Part shown: piece by piece, positions 1 to 12,700 of the stretch
Numbering within the stretch: the first letter of the stretch is position 1
How the letters are laid out: each line of letters opens with the position of its first letter
From: Tubiluchus corallicola
Lineage: Eukaryota > Priapulida > Priapulimorpha > Priapulimorphida > Tubiluchidae
Assembly: GCA_030141605.1 (NCBI GenBank)
Contig: JAQGDQ010000345.1
Span: 124,001 to 188,000 of the forward strand
DNA: 64,000 nucleotides
Direction of reading: 5' to 3'
Translations under genes and position numbers: made by a program
The notes under the pieces: model-generated
The model's database searches: none
What the model saw: only the letters and a program-made list of their open reading frames with translations
Told to the model about the DNA's origin: nothing

Positions 1-586
1 TCTTTGACGCGAGTGAGCTAGAATAGCGTATGCAGTACAGAAAGCATCTTTGATTACTGGTGTTTGTTTACTGATCCTTGGTGACTTTGTGATTGTAATC
101 ATTTCGTCATTTGTCTCGCGCAACAAAAAAGGTGGTTCTTCAAATTTGATACCACTAGCAACGGCGATAAAAAAATCAAAAGAAACAAGTTTTACCGTAA
201 ATTTATAATAAAATAGATTGAATTGTAATGCGAGTAGGAACGGTATTGATAGGTAGCGTGCATCTAGTAGACATTCAGATGTAGAGACTTCTCTCTCAAC
301 TTGTTGCGCAGCTTCTCTCTGAGAGTAAAGTTGCAACGTATGAATGGTTTGGCAACTTCTCTCGCAACTTATTGCAACATGTGAACAGTTTGGCAACTTC
401 TCTCACAACTTGTTACAGCATGTGAATGGCTTGGCAACTTCACTCAGAGAGAAGTTGCTCAACAAGTTGCGAGAGACGTCTCTATGTCTGAATGTGTACT
501 GTAAAGCAAAATGTTTAACTAACCGAACCTTGATTTTTTTGTGTAGAAGGTACATGTAATTTGTTTCTTGCTTATTTTTTATTTAG
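1..586. other. Upstream flank of UNC50; no exon assigned
   Basis: This stretch precedes the first recognisable UNC50 exon. The roughly 30 residues that usually precede the conserved YKYLRR motif in UNC50 should lie here or left of the window. One open frame ends in Cys-Arg-Arg just before a GT at 549-550 and would join in phase to the acceptor at 586, but it runs through the fold-back repeat at 271-495 and does not resemble UNC50, so I do not call it. Nothing else is seen. Confidence 0.4.
271..495. repeat. Fold-back (inverted-repeat) element with internal tandem units
   Basis: Positions 271-323 and 443-495 are near-perfect reverse complements of each other (53 bp arms, a handful of mismatches; outer end ACATTCAG/CTGAATGT). 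The loop holds about two and a half copies of a unit of roughly 40 bp containing TTGGCAACTTCTCTC and a CATGTGAA-type spacer, from about 341 to 442. Long arms with a tandemly repeated centre fit a fold-back or MITE-type non-autonomous DNA element. No clear target-site duplication was recognised, so the superfamily is unknown. Confidence 0.7.
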
Positions 587-3500
587 GTACAAGTACTTAC
601 GCCGTATATTTCACTTTCGGCAAATGGACTTTGAATTTGCCTTGTGGCAAATGCTGTATTTGATGATAGCACCACAAAAGGTTTATAGGAATTTTCACTA
701 CAGAAAATGTAAGAGTTGGATTTTTTCAAGCTTGGACTAGCGGAAATACAATCTTAGGATAAACAGTTAAACTGACCCAGTCATTTGATTTGATGTACCG
801 GTAGTTTGCAAGCAACAATGCTGTAGGGTATTTAAAAACATGTGCTCGTGATTGTAATGGCAAATCTATAGTGCTAGCAGGATTAGGTATCCTCATCTCA
901 TGTTTCTGTAACTATCAGTGCAGGGCCAGGTAGCAACAAGTTTACTGGAATAAGAACTGGTAGATTTACTATTTGAATAATAAAATACTATTCAATTATT
1001 CTATATGCACTTTATTAGTCGTCGTTTTGGCACGAAAGAGCTTGGTTAAGGAATGTTATAGGATTATTGATTTTTCAGGGATTTTATATATATTTGTATG
1101 TTTCAGCTTTGTATTTAAACTTTTTTTCACTCTGTGGAAATATGTCCCTAAGCATTGTGCCAGTCCGGGGTGTTGTGAAAGTTTGCAATCTAGAGTATAT
1201 TCACCAAGTTTTTGTTGAATTTGCTTCATCAGTGTAATGATGCATAGTAGCTGGTCAAAGCGGAGAGAGCTGTGCTGCCTCTAAAGTCTGAAATAATCAT
1301 AACTTTCTTGTCACTGTTTTGGATGCACACAAATTATTTTCCCTGTCGAAGTGTTTGGCATAATAATCAAAAACCATTCTTTCTCAATACTGCAGCTCTA
1401 AAGTAGTTTCTGTTAGTTCGTGGCTTCACACTATACGATTCAACCAAAAACTACAATATGTGAACACAACAGCACAAACATTTTAAAAAAGTAATTCTCA
1501 CATGCTAGAAATAAATTAAGTTATCAATATTTTTGTTCAAACAGTCTTATGTAATTGTTTTTGTGCAACTGTTTTTTGTGGAAGTGTTTTTATGTCTTAT
1601 GTAACTGTCATTTTTTTGCAATTCTTGATTAGACAATTGATAATTACCATTAAAATGCTAATTAATTTCAGGTACAAAGGATCAGTATGCACGTGATGAT
1701 CCAGCTTTTCTAGTCTTACTTAGTCTTTTTCTTGTAGGTAAGTGCTAACATGTATTTTTTAAAGTGCAGTTTGCCACGAATGGCATTGTCAAATTTGCGT
1801 GCTTGTCATTTTCAGCTAAAACATTTTTGAGAAAAATGTGCTATGCAATGTTCAATGTTGTTGTTTTATTTCAGGATCATCCATAATTTTTGCAGTTGTT
1901 ATGGGCCTCAGTTTTGTTGGTTTTCTCAAGTTTGTCTTGTGGGTTGTGTTTGTAGATACTATTGGTGTTGGACTGCTGATTGCAACATTGTTCTGGTAAG
2001 CATCTTTACCACATTTATGTTAGATTTTTTATACTAGCTGGCATTACGGTTGCTTAACAAGATCACAAAACAGTCAGTCGGTGTCATCTTGTATTAAATT
2101 TATTAAAAAATGGAAGCATTAATGGATAGAATTATTAAAGAAAATGTAAAGTGTTTTAACAATGCAGACACAACTGTTGTGCCATCTAGTGTCTGTTACC
2201 AGGTCGTTTTTTACAGGGCAATTAGTAATAGATATTTAATTAAACATACAAATGCTGGACCAGATGTAGAATTGGGCTATTGCTTTGACGTTCATCTCAA
2301 TGCGTTTTTTCCACTGCTTATGATTCTGCACGTATTTCAAGCTATATTTTTACGTAAGTTTTTATCCTCTCTTTTTGAGTATTGTTTTGCTTTGGTTTGT
2401 TTTTGTGTTGATGCAGTTGGCTATTATTATATGCTATTACATTGTATTATATATAAGTGTAGTACATTTGCTGGAGCCTTTATTCCGATTTAATGTAATG
2501 CATCGCACTAATGTAATTGTGCGATGATTATATTTATAATAATTGCTTTAGTTATCATTAAACAGTTGTGCACATGCATCATAGGTCATGTTTAATGCCT
2601 TATATTTAGTTTTTTTAAATTTGCATATTATTTGTAAAAAAACTGTACATGTAAGTGGAATTTTTGCTCTTGTGCAAAGAAAATGACAGGAATATGCACA
2701 AACGTTTCTTAATAGAGGATGTCTTTTTTCAACAGTTACATATAATAATAAAATTACTGGAGACTACCTGATTCGGTTGCATTCATTACATTACAGGTTT
2801 ATTATTTTTGCAAAAATTGCTGAAACTTGTATTTTTTCTTCTTTCTTTTATGAAAGAATTGTGATAGAAAGAATTGAAAAATTTATCTTTTCTGAAACAC
2901 TCAGAAACAGAAAAAAACTGTTTGATATAGCATGTTACACTTACTTTCAGGTAAATTATTAAAATCAGAATTCTGCTCTCTTCAGTTTTTCTGTCATTTT
3001 TGTTAAATATTATTATTAAAATTGGTTGTATGTCAGAAATGATGAGAAATCTAATTGATATTTCTAGGTTCTCATTCCAACATGTGTGAACTAAACCTAA
3101 TGATACTCTTTGTTTGTTCTTTGTATTTTAGATTTCATATTATTAAACTGGTTCACCTCTAAACTATTTGGTAACACTTTATGGCTGATATCAATTGGTT
3201 ACTATATTTATATTACATTTTTAGGATACAGCGGTAAGTGAACAAAAACAATATAATATTTATAGAGATAAGATTTGCTTAACGTTTATCTATCACTTTT
3301 ACTAGATGAAGTATAAGCGATTTATAGCCTTATTTTCTGTTAATGTTTCTATCGTTATTAGTAGGTATCCAAACAAATCATTCTAATTTAACTTTCCATT
3401 GAAAAACAAATGGGCTAATGAAAACCAAGATAAAAATTAAGATTTTTGGCGATGAAAATGAGATATTGTTTTACATAAGCAGTTAAGTTCTGTGGCCATT

Positions 3501-4404
3501 CATTGATCTATTTAAAAATAGAAACAGTTTTAAAATAACTGCCAATACTGGACGTTTGATTATTATGGTACTTTTAGGAAGGCTGCTATGCTACTCATGT
3601 ATAACTTAAACAATAGTCAGGGACATAGCATTGTTCTAAAGTTAGGGGGAGCAAACACATAAAAAAGCGCTATGACACATGTAGCAATTATATGTTTGTC
3701 TATTCCACAACAGACAGTATCAGTGTGTGACAAGAATATATTATAATAATTAGATTTGGGGCAACTTGGTTCATTCAGTCAGTCAACTTTGTCAAATGAG
3801 TTGCATAAATGCACCCTTATTTAAAAAACATGGCAGGCAGGTTGGTTCAAATCATGTAATGACTTGAGAAAATTCTTCCAAGGCCGTGCCATTAAAAAGA
3901 TTGGAATTTTTTCGCACAAGTGAACTAAAAAGTTGAAAAAATTGTTGAATAGGCCCCAATTATGAAAAATGTGCTACAGGGAGCGGTTTCGGCACTGACA
4001 ATAGTTAGAAAATGTGTAGTGTAGCTGTAATTTCCACTATTCATGCAATACATGACAAATATGCTTATAATATGTTGGTAAAATCTGGTATTTTTTGTGC
4101 AAATGCATTTATACTTGCTTTAAATACTTTAATTACAGCATAATACTGCAATCTGCTTTCATGCAGGAGCATAGTCAGGTCTTTCGAGCATTGCCAGTTT
4201 AGATATTTATGTGGAACAAGCAACTGCTCAGTACTCTTAATTAATAAAATGATTATTATATTTTCAGCTCTACCACAGTTGCATAAAACTCAGATCTTAT
4301 TATATCCGATGATTGTTCTGTTTATCGCCTACATTGTCACAATTGCTGCTGGTTGGAACACCACAAACGCACTGATATACTTCTATGAATACAGGGTGGG
4401 CTAA
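587..4404 (+). CDS. UNC50: UNC-50 homologue, multi-pass membrane trafficking protein (N-terminus missing)
   Basis: Six exons read through in phase: 587-708, 1672-1737, 1875-1995, 2217-2353, 3132-3233 and 4268-4404 (TAA), all with GT/AG borders, giving about 227 residues. The family is normally about 260, so only the N-terminal ~30 residues are missing. Recognisable blocks in order are YKYLRR..FRQMDFEFA, KDQYARDDPAFLVLLS, the hydrophobic segment ending in IATLFW, ISNRYLIKH, the signature YCFDVHLNAFFPLL, then GYYIYITFLGYSALP and the final FYEYRVG. At least five hydrophobic segments are visible. Known for the family: UNC-50/GMH1 is a Golgi/ER membrane protein required for surface delivery of nicotinic acetylcholine receptors in nematodes and linked to Arf-GEF recruitment. 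The start codon was not found, so treat the 5' end as partial. Neither neighbour is functionally related. Confidence 0.93.
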
Positions 4405-7400
4405 GCTATGATACTAACTGGACTAACAATTGCTAGTATGTGCTTGCACTGGTAGTCTTAACTTATTTATGATATTTTTGTTAGTAGGGAGTGCAACTCG
4501 GACTGCTTTTTGACAACCGGGTATACATTTTTACAACAATATTTTCTCGAGATTAATCAAGGCAAAATGGCAAATACAGTACCTGGACAGTATCTTGTGT
4601 TAATTATTTAATCAAATTTCAGTAGTTCCGTCAACTGTCATCTTCATACAATTTTACAGTTGGACCTATAGAGAGTAACCATCACTTTCGGCTGATAATT
4701 TGTGTTACAAACAGATTGAAATGCCGCACAAAGAGGAGATTGCTAGCCGCTCAAAATTTGTGGGGCAAACTATGGGTGCCACATTGTAATACAAACTCTA
4801 TGGTCTACTATTATTAGACAACAATGGGTGCCCATATTTGAAGCAAAAACTAATTTCTTCTTAGGCAAAAATAGCCCTTGAGCAACATTATTCGCAATGT
4901 ACAATGTAGCTTTCTATTTCTGTGCATGCATTGTCTCTGTTGTTAACGTAGTTTCAATGTGAAATGTCACACTACTTGATTGTTGCTAATGTCCTGCTAT
5001 ACAATATCCAAGCCACTGAATACCTTGCCAGCCATGTCATTGACACTAAACTATAGCAACTCTGCAAAAACTTAAATAAAAACTATAACTGCCAGCCATC
5101 TTCAGTTCTAAGTACTTTGCAAATAAAATAAATTAGCATAGAAATATGCTTAATTTTTCTTATTTTCTTCTGCAATACCATGATTATTAATAAAAATTCA
5201 TATATATATATAGTCAGATCTTCCGAGATGTAAACCCTACTTAGTAGTAATTATTTCCTGTGAATATGCATGCAGTTCTAATTATTTTCTTTATTATTAT
5301 CATATTTACTTACAAGCTATCCAGGTCTTTCTGAGAGGAGATTGCCTGTAATTACTAGCATTAGTTCCTTAGCTTCGCAGTAGAACTGAAGTGCTGCTTC
5401 TAGAGCTCCCAAAGAAGTTTAGTGACTGTAGAATGGTGACTTGGTTGTTACATTTACTGATACATTTTTGTTTCTTGCACGTATGTTTTTTCAATGCTTT
5501 CTCATATTTCTGCAGCCACTTTGTTGAACTTTCTTACGTCACTCACATACTGAAGTTCTGTAAAATGCATGACTTTCAATAAAGTTATAACATGTTTCTT
5601 ATAGGAGGCAGAATCTATTCTTCAGTTAGAGGCTGTTGTTCGTGGATGCATGCTGTATGTGTCTAACGGTTCAAATTAATACAGTCATACACAAATGAAC
5701 AGAAAATTATATTCCTGATGTTCATTTATATTGTATATAAAGTGGAAGCTTACATAGATAAAAATTATATCCAAAATTAGATATTTACTAGAAAAGTTTG
5801 CTATGTAATTTTGTATGCAAATAGATTACTGCAGTAAAAATCATTGGTTTTTACTCGGCTTAGTGACTTTTGCAGAGATTAAGAAATTTATGTGATTTAA
5901 GTAAGTCTGTTATATGTTTTGTTTAGCGGCTTGTTTATGTAGTTGTTGTTAATTTGATGTTCTATTTTTGCAGTTATAGAAAGCGAGATATGAAGTTCCC
6001 ATCTAGTGTACAGCTTACTCATTCAGTCTAACAGAGAATGTTCCAATTCATATTACATCCAGAGAAATAAATTAGAAAAGTAGAATAATTGTGTCCGTCA
6101 TTTCTGGTCAATCAGAAACACTTGGTCATCTTTAGCAGCACACATACAATACAGCAAAAACTGTTTTGCTTAATTATGCAGTTATGTTTATCATCAATAA
6201 GTGACAGGAATACAGTTCTGGGACTCCTTGCTAACATCTGTTATCAGTTGTATTTATTTATTTTTATATTCTGTTTGTAATAAGTTTGTGCTGTTTGGCA
6301 TAAACCGGCATTTCTACAAATGAACTGTTGCAGTCTTTTGAAAACTGACATTGTTATTAAACTTACACATCTGCAGTAAACAGTGTTTTTTGAACAAAGT
6401 AACTAAACACTGTTAAATGAAAAAGCTTCATACTTAGAGAAGTAAGTAAAAGAATGACATTTGATTGAAACTAAATGAAATGAAACAAAACTAAATGTGG
6501 TTAACAACATTTGTGTACAGAAGGAAGGGTTGTACTTTTAAGCTATGAAAGCCTGATACGAAAATGAGATAGGCTTAAAGATTTCTAGATGTATATTGTT
6601 CATTATAGCATACCTGTAGAAGCTGCAACTACAATGTAATAATGTGCTGTATGATTGCTCACTGTAACACATATAACTGAGCAATTTTTATAGTTAAACT
6701 ACAATCTGAACAACGTATTTAGATGATGATGAAATGCTAGTGAAGAAAATATTAATGATATCACCATTGAGGAAGAGTCCTGCAATGACATTTTAAAAGA
6801 AATATAATATCATTTCATTACAAAAACGTATCATTACCACACGAGAAAATAATTCATTAATTCCTCTAATTATTAATCTTTAAACATTTTTACTAAATAA
6901 AACTTTTCGAGGCTTGTGAGCTTGGTTAGAATCATAGTCTATTTAGGGTGCTGTAAATCTGTGCATCACAACAAATACTAATTCTTTGTTTTGCTGCTAT
7001 TGCTTAATATGATTATTATAAGTATATAATTAAGACATAATGTGTATTATTGATTCACCAATGAGAAACATGTCTGGCATTTATTTGCCAGTTCTCTTGT
7101 TAATTTGCATTGAGTAAATATCTACTTCATTCATACTACTAATTTTTATGACATGTAAATATTTATGTACTTAGTAAAAATATTTTCTAAATATGTGTTG
7201 ATTGCTATTGTTTTAACAAATTGGAAGAAAACGTAACATTATCTCTGTAAAACAAGCATACTAAACAAATTTAATACAATCTAATTAACCCATTTTCTTC
7301 TTCTTTTCATCTTCAAAGTCTCATACCGTTTGTTGTTCTAAACATTGAGGCATAAGATCTTCAACTCCTATAGCTAGATTTGGTTGTTGAACATCTTTAT

Positions 7401-9727
7401 TTTTCTTAGCTATCCAAGCACGTGTTTTTGGTTGCCAGGTGGTTTTTTGCAAGGTATTAAGGTTTCCTTTAAGGCAATTCTTACCGGTGTTTCACTTGGT
7501 AATCTTAATTAACCTATAATTATTCTGATTGACTCCTATCGTCTTATTTTGTAAAAACAAAGAATATTATCCATTAGCAGTTCAGTGCTTTTTATGCAAT
7601 TTGGCACACTGCAAGCTGGTTCAAAGAGTTAACTCACGGCTTGATAATGTTGATAATGCGGTGTTTGAATATTGATACTAATTATTGTGGCTGGACCCAA
7701 ATCTAGCTTGTCAAAGAAACCATTCCATTTTGTTATTTGTTGATGAATAAGGATTATGAGATTTGTCAGCGTACATGCATTATATTTAAGTATTTTGCCA
7801 TACTAAAATACCTAAAACATGTACAAAGCACATTTTAATACACGACACAATCAGCAACACTACTATGTTTGTCAAGAAGCAAAAAAGCATTCAGTATTTT
7901 TGTTGGACATGCCGACTTTTGCAGGACACTTGGTCTTTTGCTGTGACTTCAGTACCTAATTGGCCTGAGAGTTCCTCTTCTACTGCTTTTGAATTTAGTG
8001 TTTATTTGTACAGCTGCTTATATTTACTTATAATAACTATTTTTATACTAACAGAAGTCTATGCGAATGATACTTTACTATGTGAAATTCCCTCCTGAAC
8101 CCCTTGAAATTTTAAACCTGCTCTTGCAAAAACACTCCAGCTTATCATAGCCTTGCTCTATTACAGCAACTTGACAAAAATTTTCATGAAAATATCCTGA
8201 TTTATTAAAAAAATAAATCCAGTCATAATGATTGTCATTACTTAAATAATACAGAAAAATGCATAAGTACAAAAAAAACAATGGCAAGTGCAAAAAAATC
8301 CTATCATTGTCATTACTTAATCATGGTTGTTATTTAATTCATACAGATAAAAACATACGAGGCAACACCATGTTTAAATACAAAACACAAATAAATCTGT
8401 TGAAAATAGTATAACCGAGTTGTCTACGTGCCAACTTTCAGTTTTAAATTCCCAAAATTGATGCAGAGATGAATCAAATTAATTACACTCGACTGAGGTC
8501 ATGGAAGGGCAAGCTTGAATATAAGAATTTCAAGCTTCTTGATCTCCAGAAAGATCAGTAAAATGGATAAAATACTTACTGATATCAAGATGCATGCACA
8601 TTATCAGAACGCGCATTATGAAATGGCTTCTTCTTAAGCTAAACAATTGTGTACCAGTCCATTTCTCACATTGTAAATTCATAGTTACTTTATTTAGTGT
8701 AGTTATCAAGTATTTCACATATCTCCAACACATTCAACTTTAAGTTTAGCTAGCAGAAACTTTGCAAGTGCAAACTTGGCAAACATACTAGCTCGAGAAA
8801 TCTGAAACAAACGTTATTATGACCTGAATTTCCTTTTTTGAAATAAGTTATGTCCACTTTATTAAAGATGTAATAATGCGCATTTGCATTCAAATAGTGA
8901 CAAACAAATCAACACATCATTAAATTCATAATTTAACAGGATAAAACCCTTTTAAGTCTTCACTCATCATTATGTACAAAAAATTCTGTTTTACTCTGCA
9001 TGGCATCCATAAACAACACACAGCAACTTTACATAATTGGGTCAAATTAAAAACAAAATCACTACTGTATTTACAAAAATTATCTCTTGAAAACAAGTAA
9101 ATAATCCATTGTCAAAACTGTTCAATGAATCAACAAATATATTTGTCACTACAGATACAAGAAAATGTTATTTTATAATTAAGAAAATGTACAGCTCAAC
9201 AAACAGCATGTCTTTTGATTTTTAACATTAAAATTGTCCACTGATAAAACAACGGCAATGATACCAAAATAATTCATTTGATCAATAGTAAGTTACGGGT
9301 ATGAATTGGAGAAAGAAAAGAAACACTGAAAAATTGTGGACTAGTTAGGATTTGAACCCAAGACCTGGGATCAGTACTGCAAGCTGAGCTACTACTACTT
9401 GAGGGACCAGGCCCAAGATTTCATCCTTGTAGCACACAATCCAACAGTGTCACCTTTTCTCCAACTAATTTCCAGCAATGGGTAATAATTGTTAAAAATA
9501 AACAGCACTGGTTTATAAACTCTGGCAATCACAGTCATAATCTAACTAATTAGTGATATTGTTAGTTATCAGCTCATTTTAGAAAAGTGTTGATACAATA
9601 ATTATGAGGTGAAACTAACATACTTAACAGTCATGAAAAATATTGCATACATAAAATACAAAAATCATGCAAAAATCATAAACCTATTCAAAAAGAAAGT
9701 TCAGCTCTATTTTCAACAGACTACGTG
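4405..9727. other. Gene-poor spacer after UNC50; no confident gene
   Basis: The UNC50 3' untranslated region must begin here, followed by AT-rich sequence. A few short splice-flanked open segments exist (+ strand 5606-5679 after a TTTCTTATAG acceptor; + strand 5974-6031 after a TTTTTGCAG acceptor; - strand 7479-7321 ending in TGA; - strand about 7998-7880 ending in TGA), but none matches a family I recognise and they do not assemble into a model. A short (TA)n lies near 5203-5212. The right end contains a tRNA-like SINE head, listed separately. Confidence 0.5.
9340..9425 (-). repeat. tRNA-derived SINE head
   Basis: Read on the minus strand, this segment has an A-box-like TAGTAGCTCAGCTTGCAG and about 30 bp later a B-box-like GGGTTCAAATCC inside a T-arm-like context. 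These are the two RNA polymerase III promoter elements of a tRNA, at roughly tRNA spacing, but the arms do not fold into a full functional tRNA. It lies just beyond the stop codon of the unknown minus-strand gene, possibly in its 3' untranslated region. Confidence 0.55.
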
Positions 9728-12700
9728 TCATGAAAAGTGGTTAGCTAGTTCGAATAAAGCTGTTTCACAAGTACCATACTGTCGTTTTAGCTGTTTATGC
9801 TGACAAAGAATTTGCATCATTTTTTCTATGACACTCTCCCGCTCTGCCTCAAGTTCTCTGCATTCATTTTGAGCTATAAGAATGTTCCTCAAAAGGGTTT
9901 CATTGTATGAGGTCTGAAATTCACAATATGCGCTGTCGTCCATATCAATATTCGAGTGTAATACTGCCCCTGCACCTATAAAGAAACTCATTATACAGCA
10001 AATCTGCATAATCCTCAACAAACTAATTTAATGCATTCACCAGACAAATGTTTAAAGGAGTTACTGATGCCATCAACATACCTGTCATCAATGCGGTGTC
10101 CTCATTTTCACTTACTTTTACACTAAAAAGTAAATTAATGAATATTATTTGACTAAATAATATTTCTGTGATAGATTAGTTCTACAAGCACATCAGAACA
10201 CGTAAATTCACCAGAAAAAGAGCTTTCTTCATAAAGGTACAAGTGAGTGAAGCTAAGAATGGCACAGTAGTTGGTGAAACGGTTCTATTTTTGCTCTGGG
10301 GATTTGACTCGCCATGCCGATTCTGGCTGCTCGCCTCATACAGGGAGGATGTATTCACATCATAATGTGGCTAAGTCAGGCGCCGGTCTAGCCATGACCA
10401 TTCAGTCACCTGTAGTCACCATATAAACACACACCATAGACAGTGTTTACACTACGGTTTAATATGCAATGATTACAGAAAATTATCTTCAAATTTTAAT
10501 TTTTTTACACAAACAAGGCGAATGCCGACTCAAGATAAAACTACTGTGGGAAAATGATAAATATATGAAGAGAAATAACATTCTTATAACTAATTTACAT
10601 TCATTATAAATTTTATTCACAAATACAAAGAAGGACTTTGCAGGCGAACGAAAGTATCTTCTGAAACACTTGCATCAATTGAGGTTTTATATTTTAGGAA
10701 ACAATTTGCCTGAAAGTAATGAATTCCACAGATAAGAAGCCAAAGGAAAGAAACTGGAAAAATAGGCAGCTGTTCCACATATAATAGTATCCAGAGTATG
10801 TCTAGAGAAGTAGCAAAAAACTGAGTATTACAAACAAACTTAAGAGGATTTGGGAATCGAACACATCCTAAGGAGATCTTCAACAGAAGTACCAATAAAA
10901 GAGTCGTAATGTAGTAAGTGACCCTCCTTTGAGAAAGTGCAACCTAAGCTGTGATTGCAGTACTCCGTATAAGGTCGTGTGTTTAATTTGTAAAGAGTAT
11001 TACCTTTGGGAATTAAAGGACAAGAAAACACTTTACTTGCATAAAGATAAAATAAGTTTGTCTAGAAATACCTACATACTGCCTTATTGGGCACAGAACT
11101 TGTATTAGCAGTAATGCTGTATAAAACATCAAATTTAAATTCTCGCAATAATTGTTAGGTGGTGCCATTTAACGGTAGGTGGTTTGAAACCAGTTCAGAT
11201 CACATTTCGTAAAATTTGAACGAAATCAGATGATTCGAAAGCGCACCCTTAACTAACTAAACAAAAGTATAAATTACTGTATCTTGTGAAAATGATTAAA
11301 AATACATTTGGTTGAAAATACACCCATAAAATTTTTGGTGAATCAGTGGCATTTTACTATGTGGCCTGAAGATTTTAAATTACTAAGAATTTTCTTTTCT
11401 AGTTAGGTAAGTCTCTCAAGCAGGTAAGTAATATAACCTTGTGCAGAAAATGTTTTGGAATATGCATTAAAATTGCCTTTTCTTCCCTTTTAATAAGTAT
11501 GAGTACGATGCAGGTATACCACTTCTTTTCAACACGTTCTTAGCTACAGCCGTTTTTCTCTATCTAAGATCAAGATGATGTAAGTGAATATATGACTGAC
11601 CAGAATGAATTGCTAGAAATTGCATATTTATAGCGTCTAGTCTAACATTACGATGATGAGAAAGGATGCAAGTTTTACCGTAATGCCTACAAGATCCAGG
11701 TCACACAACTGCTTAGCTGGTCAAAAAAATCTCAAGTACTTTTGAACCTATCTCTACAATTAGCATTTATTCCTAAAACATAATCAGTTTAATTAAAGCA
11801 TTACATACAGTAAAATTTCTGATATCTAATAATTAAAAAATGCAATACCTTAAAGGTACAGACGACAGAATATCGGTGTAATCAGTGTTATTTTCAAATT
11901 CTTCCGTGCCATCATTTTTAGTTACTGAAACGTTTGGTTCAGCGCAGTGAGGAAAACTCTTTCTTGCTGTTTGTTTCTTTGATTTGATTCTCCGTTGCCC
12001 GACGTGCATATTATTTTGTTCAGTCTTTACGCTTGAAGGCGTAAAAAAGGAACATGCATTGTCAGTGCTCCTGAAATTGACTAATTTAGCACCCACATGC
12101 ACAGTGTTGTTTTGCACGTTATTTAGTAAGTGTGCATCAGAGAATCCAACGTTACGCAAGTTATCAATGCTTAATAATTGTGTTGACGGTGATGCATCAG
12201 TGACAAAAGTAGACACCAAACAACTTTTAGACGAAAAAACATTTACTATTGCTTTTGTCCCTTCAGTCAAACTGTGGCCCCTAGAAATGCAAAAATATAG
12301 TCAGCTATGAAATTTTTAAAAAATAATAACACATCGAATGGGCTTTATAAAGGTCTACAAACAACAAAAAACGTCTACTAAAATTTTTTTCTTCATTTGG
12401 TACAAACTTAAATTGCACAAACAATTAATTTTCATGCATTCAAATTTAAAGCATTTTTATGCAATCTCACCACCAAAACAGAAAATAATTTGAACACTCT
12501 AGTTTTTAATCACTAAAACTTTTCACAGTATTTTGCTTATATTTAGCATGCAGCATGTATAACTGAGTACTCACCTTAATTCCAATGTTAATTATAACGA
12601 GAATTTATATATAAGCAGTAACAAGAACAAACTTAATTTTGTGAAATAAGAAAAAGAATTATAATGAATCCCATACTTGTAATTTTCCCGCTCCGTTTCC

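Noticed and set aside
344-559. Open frame whose end (CRR before a GT) would splice in phase to the first UNC50 exon
   Set aside because: It runs through the fold-back repeat, and its sequence has nothing in common with UNC50 N-termini.
10270-10400. Possible tRNA-like segment with AGTCAAATCCCC on the minus strand
   Set aside because: Only a weak B-box-like word is present. No convincing A-box lies at the right distance and no arms pair.
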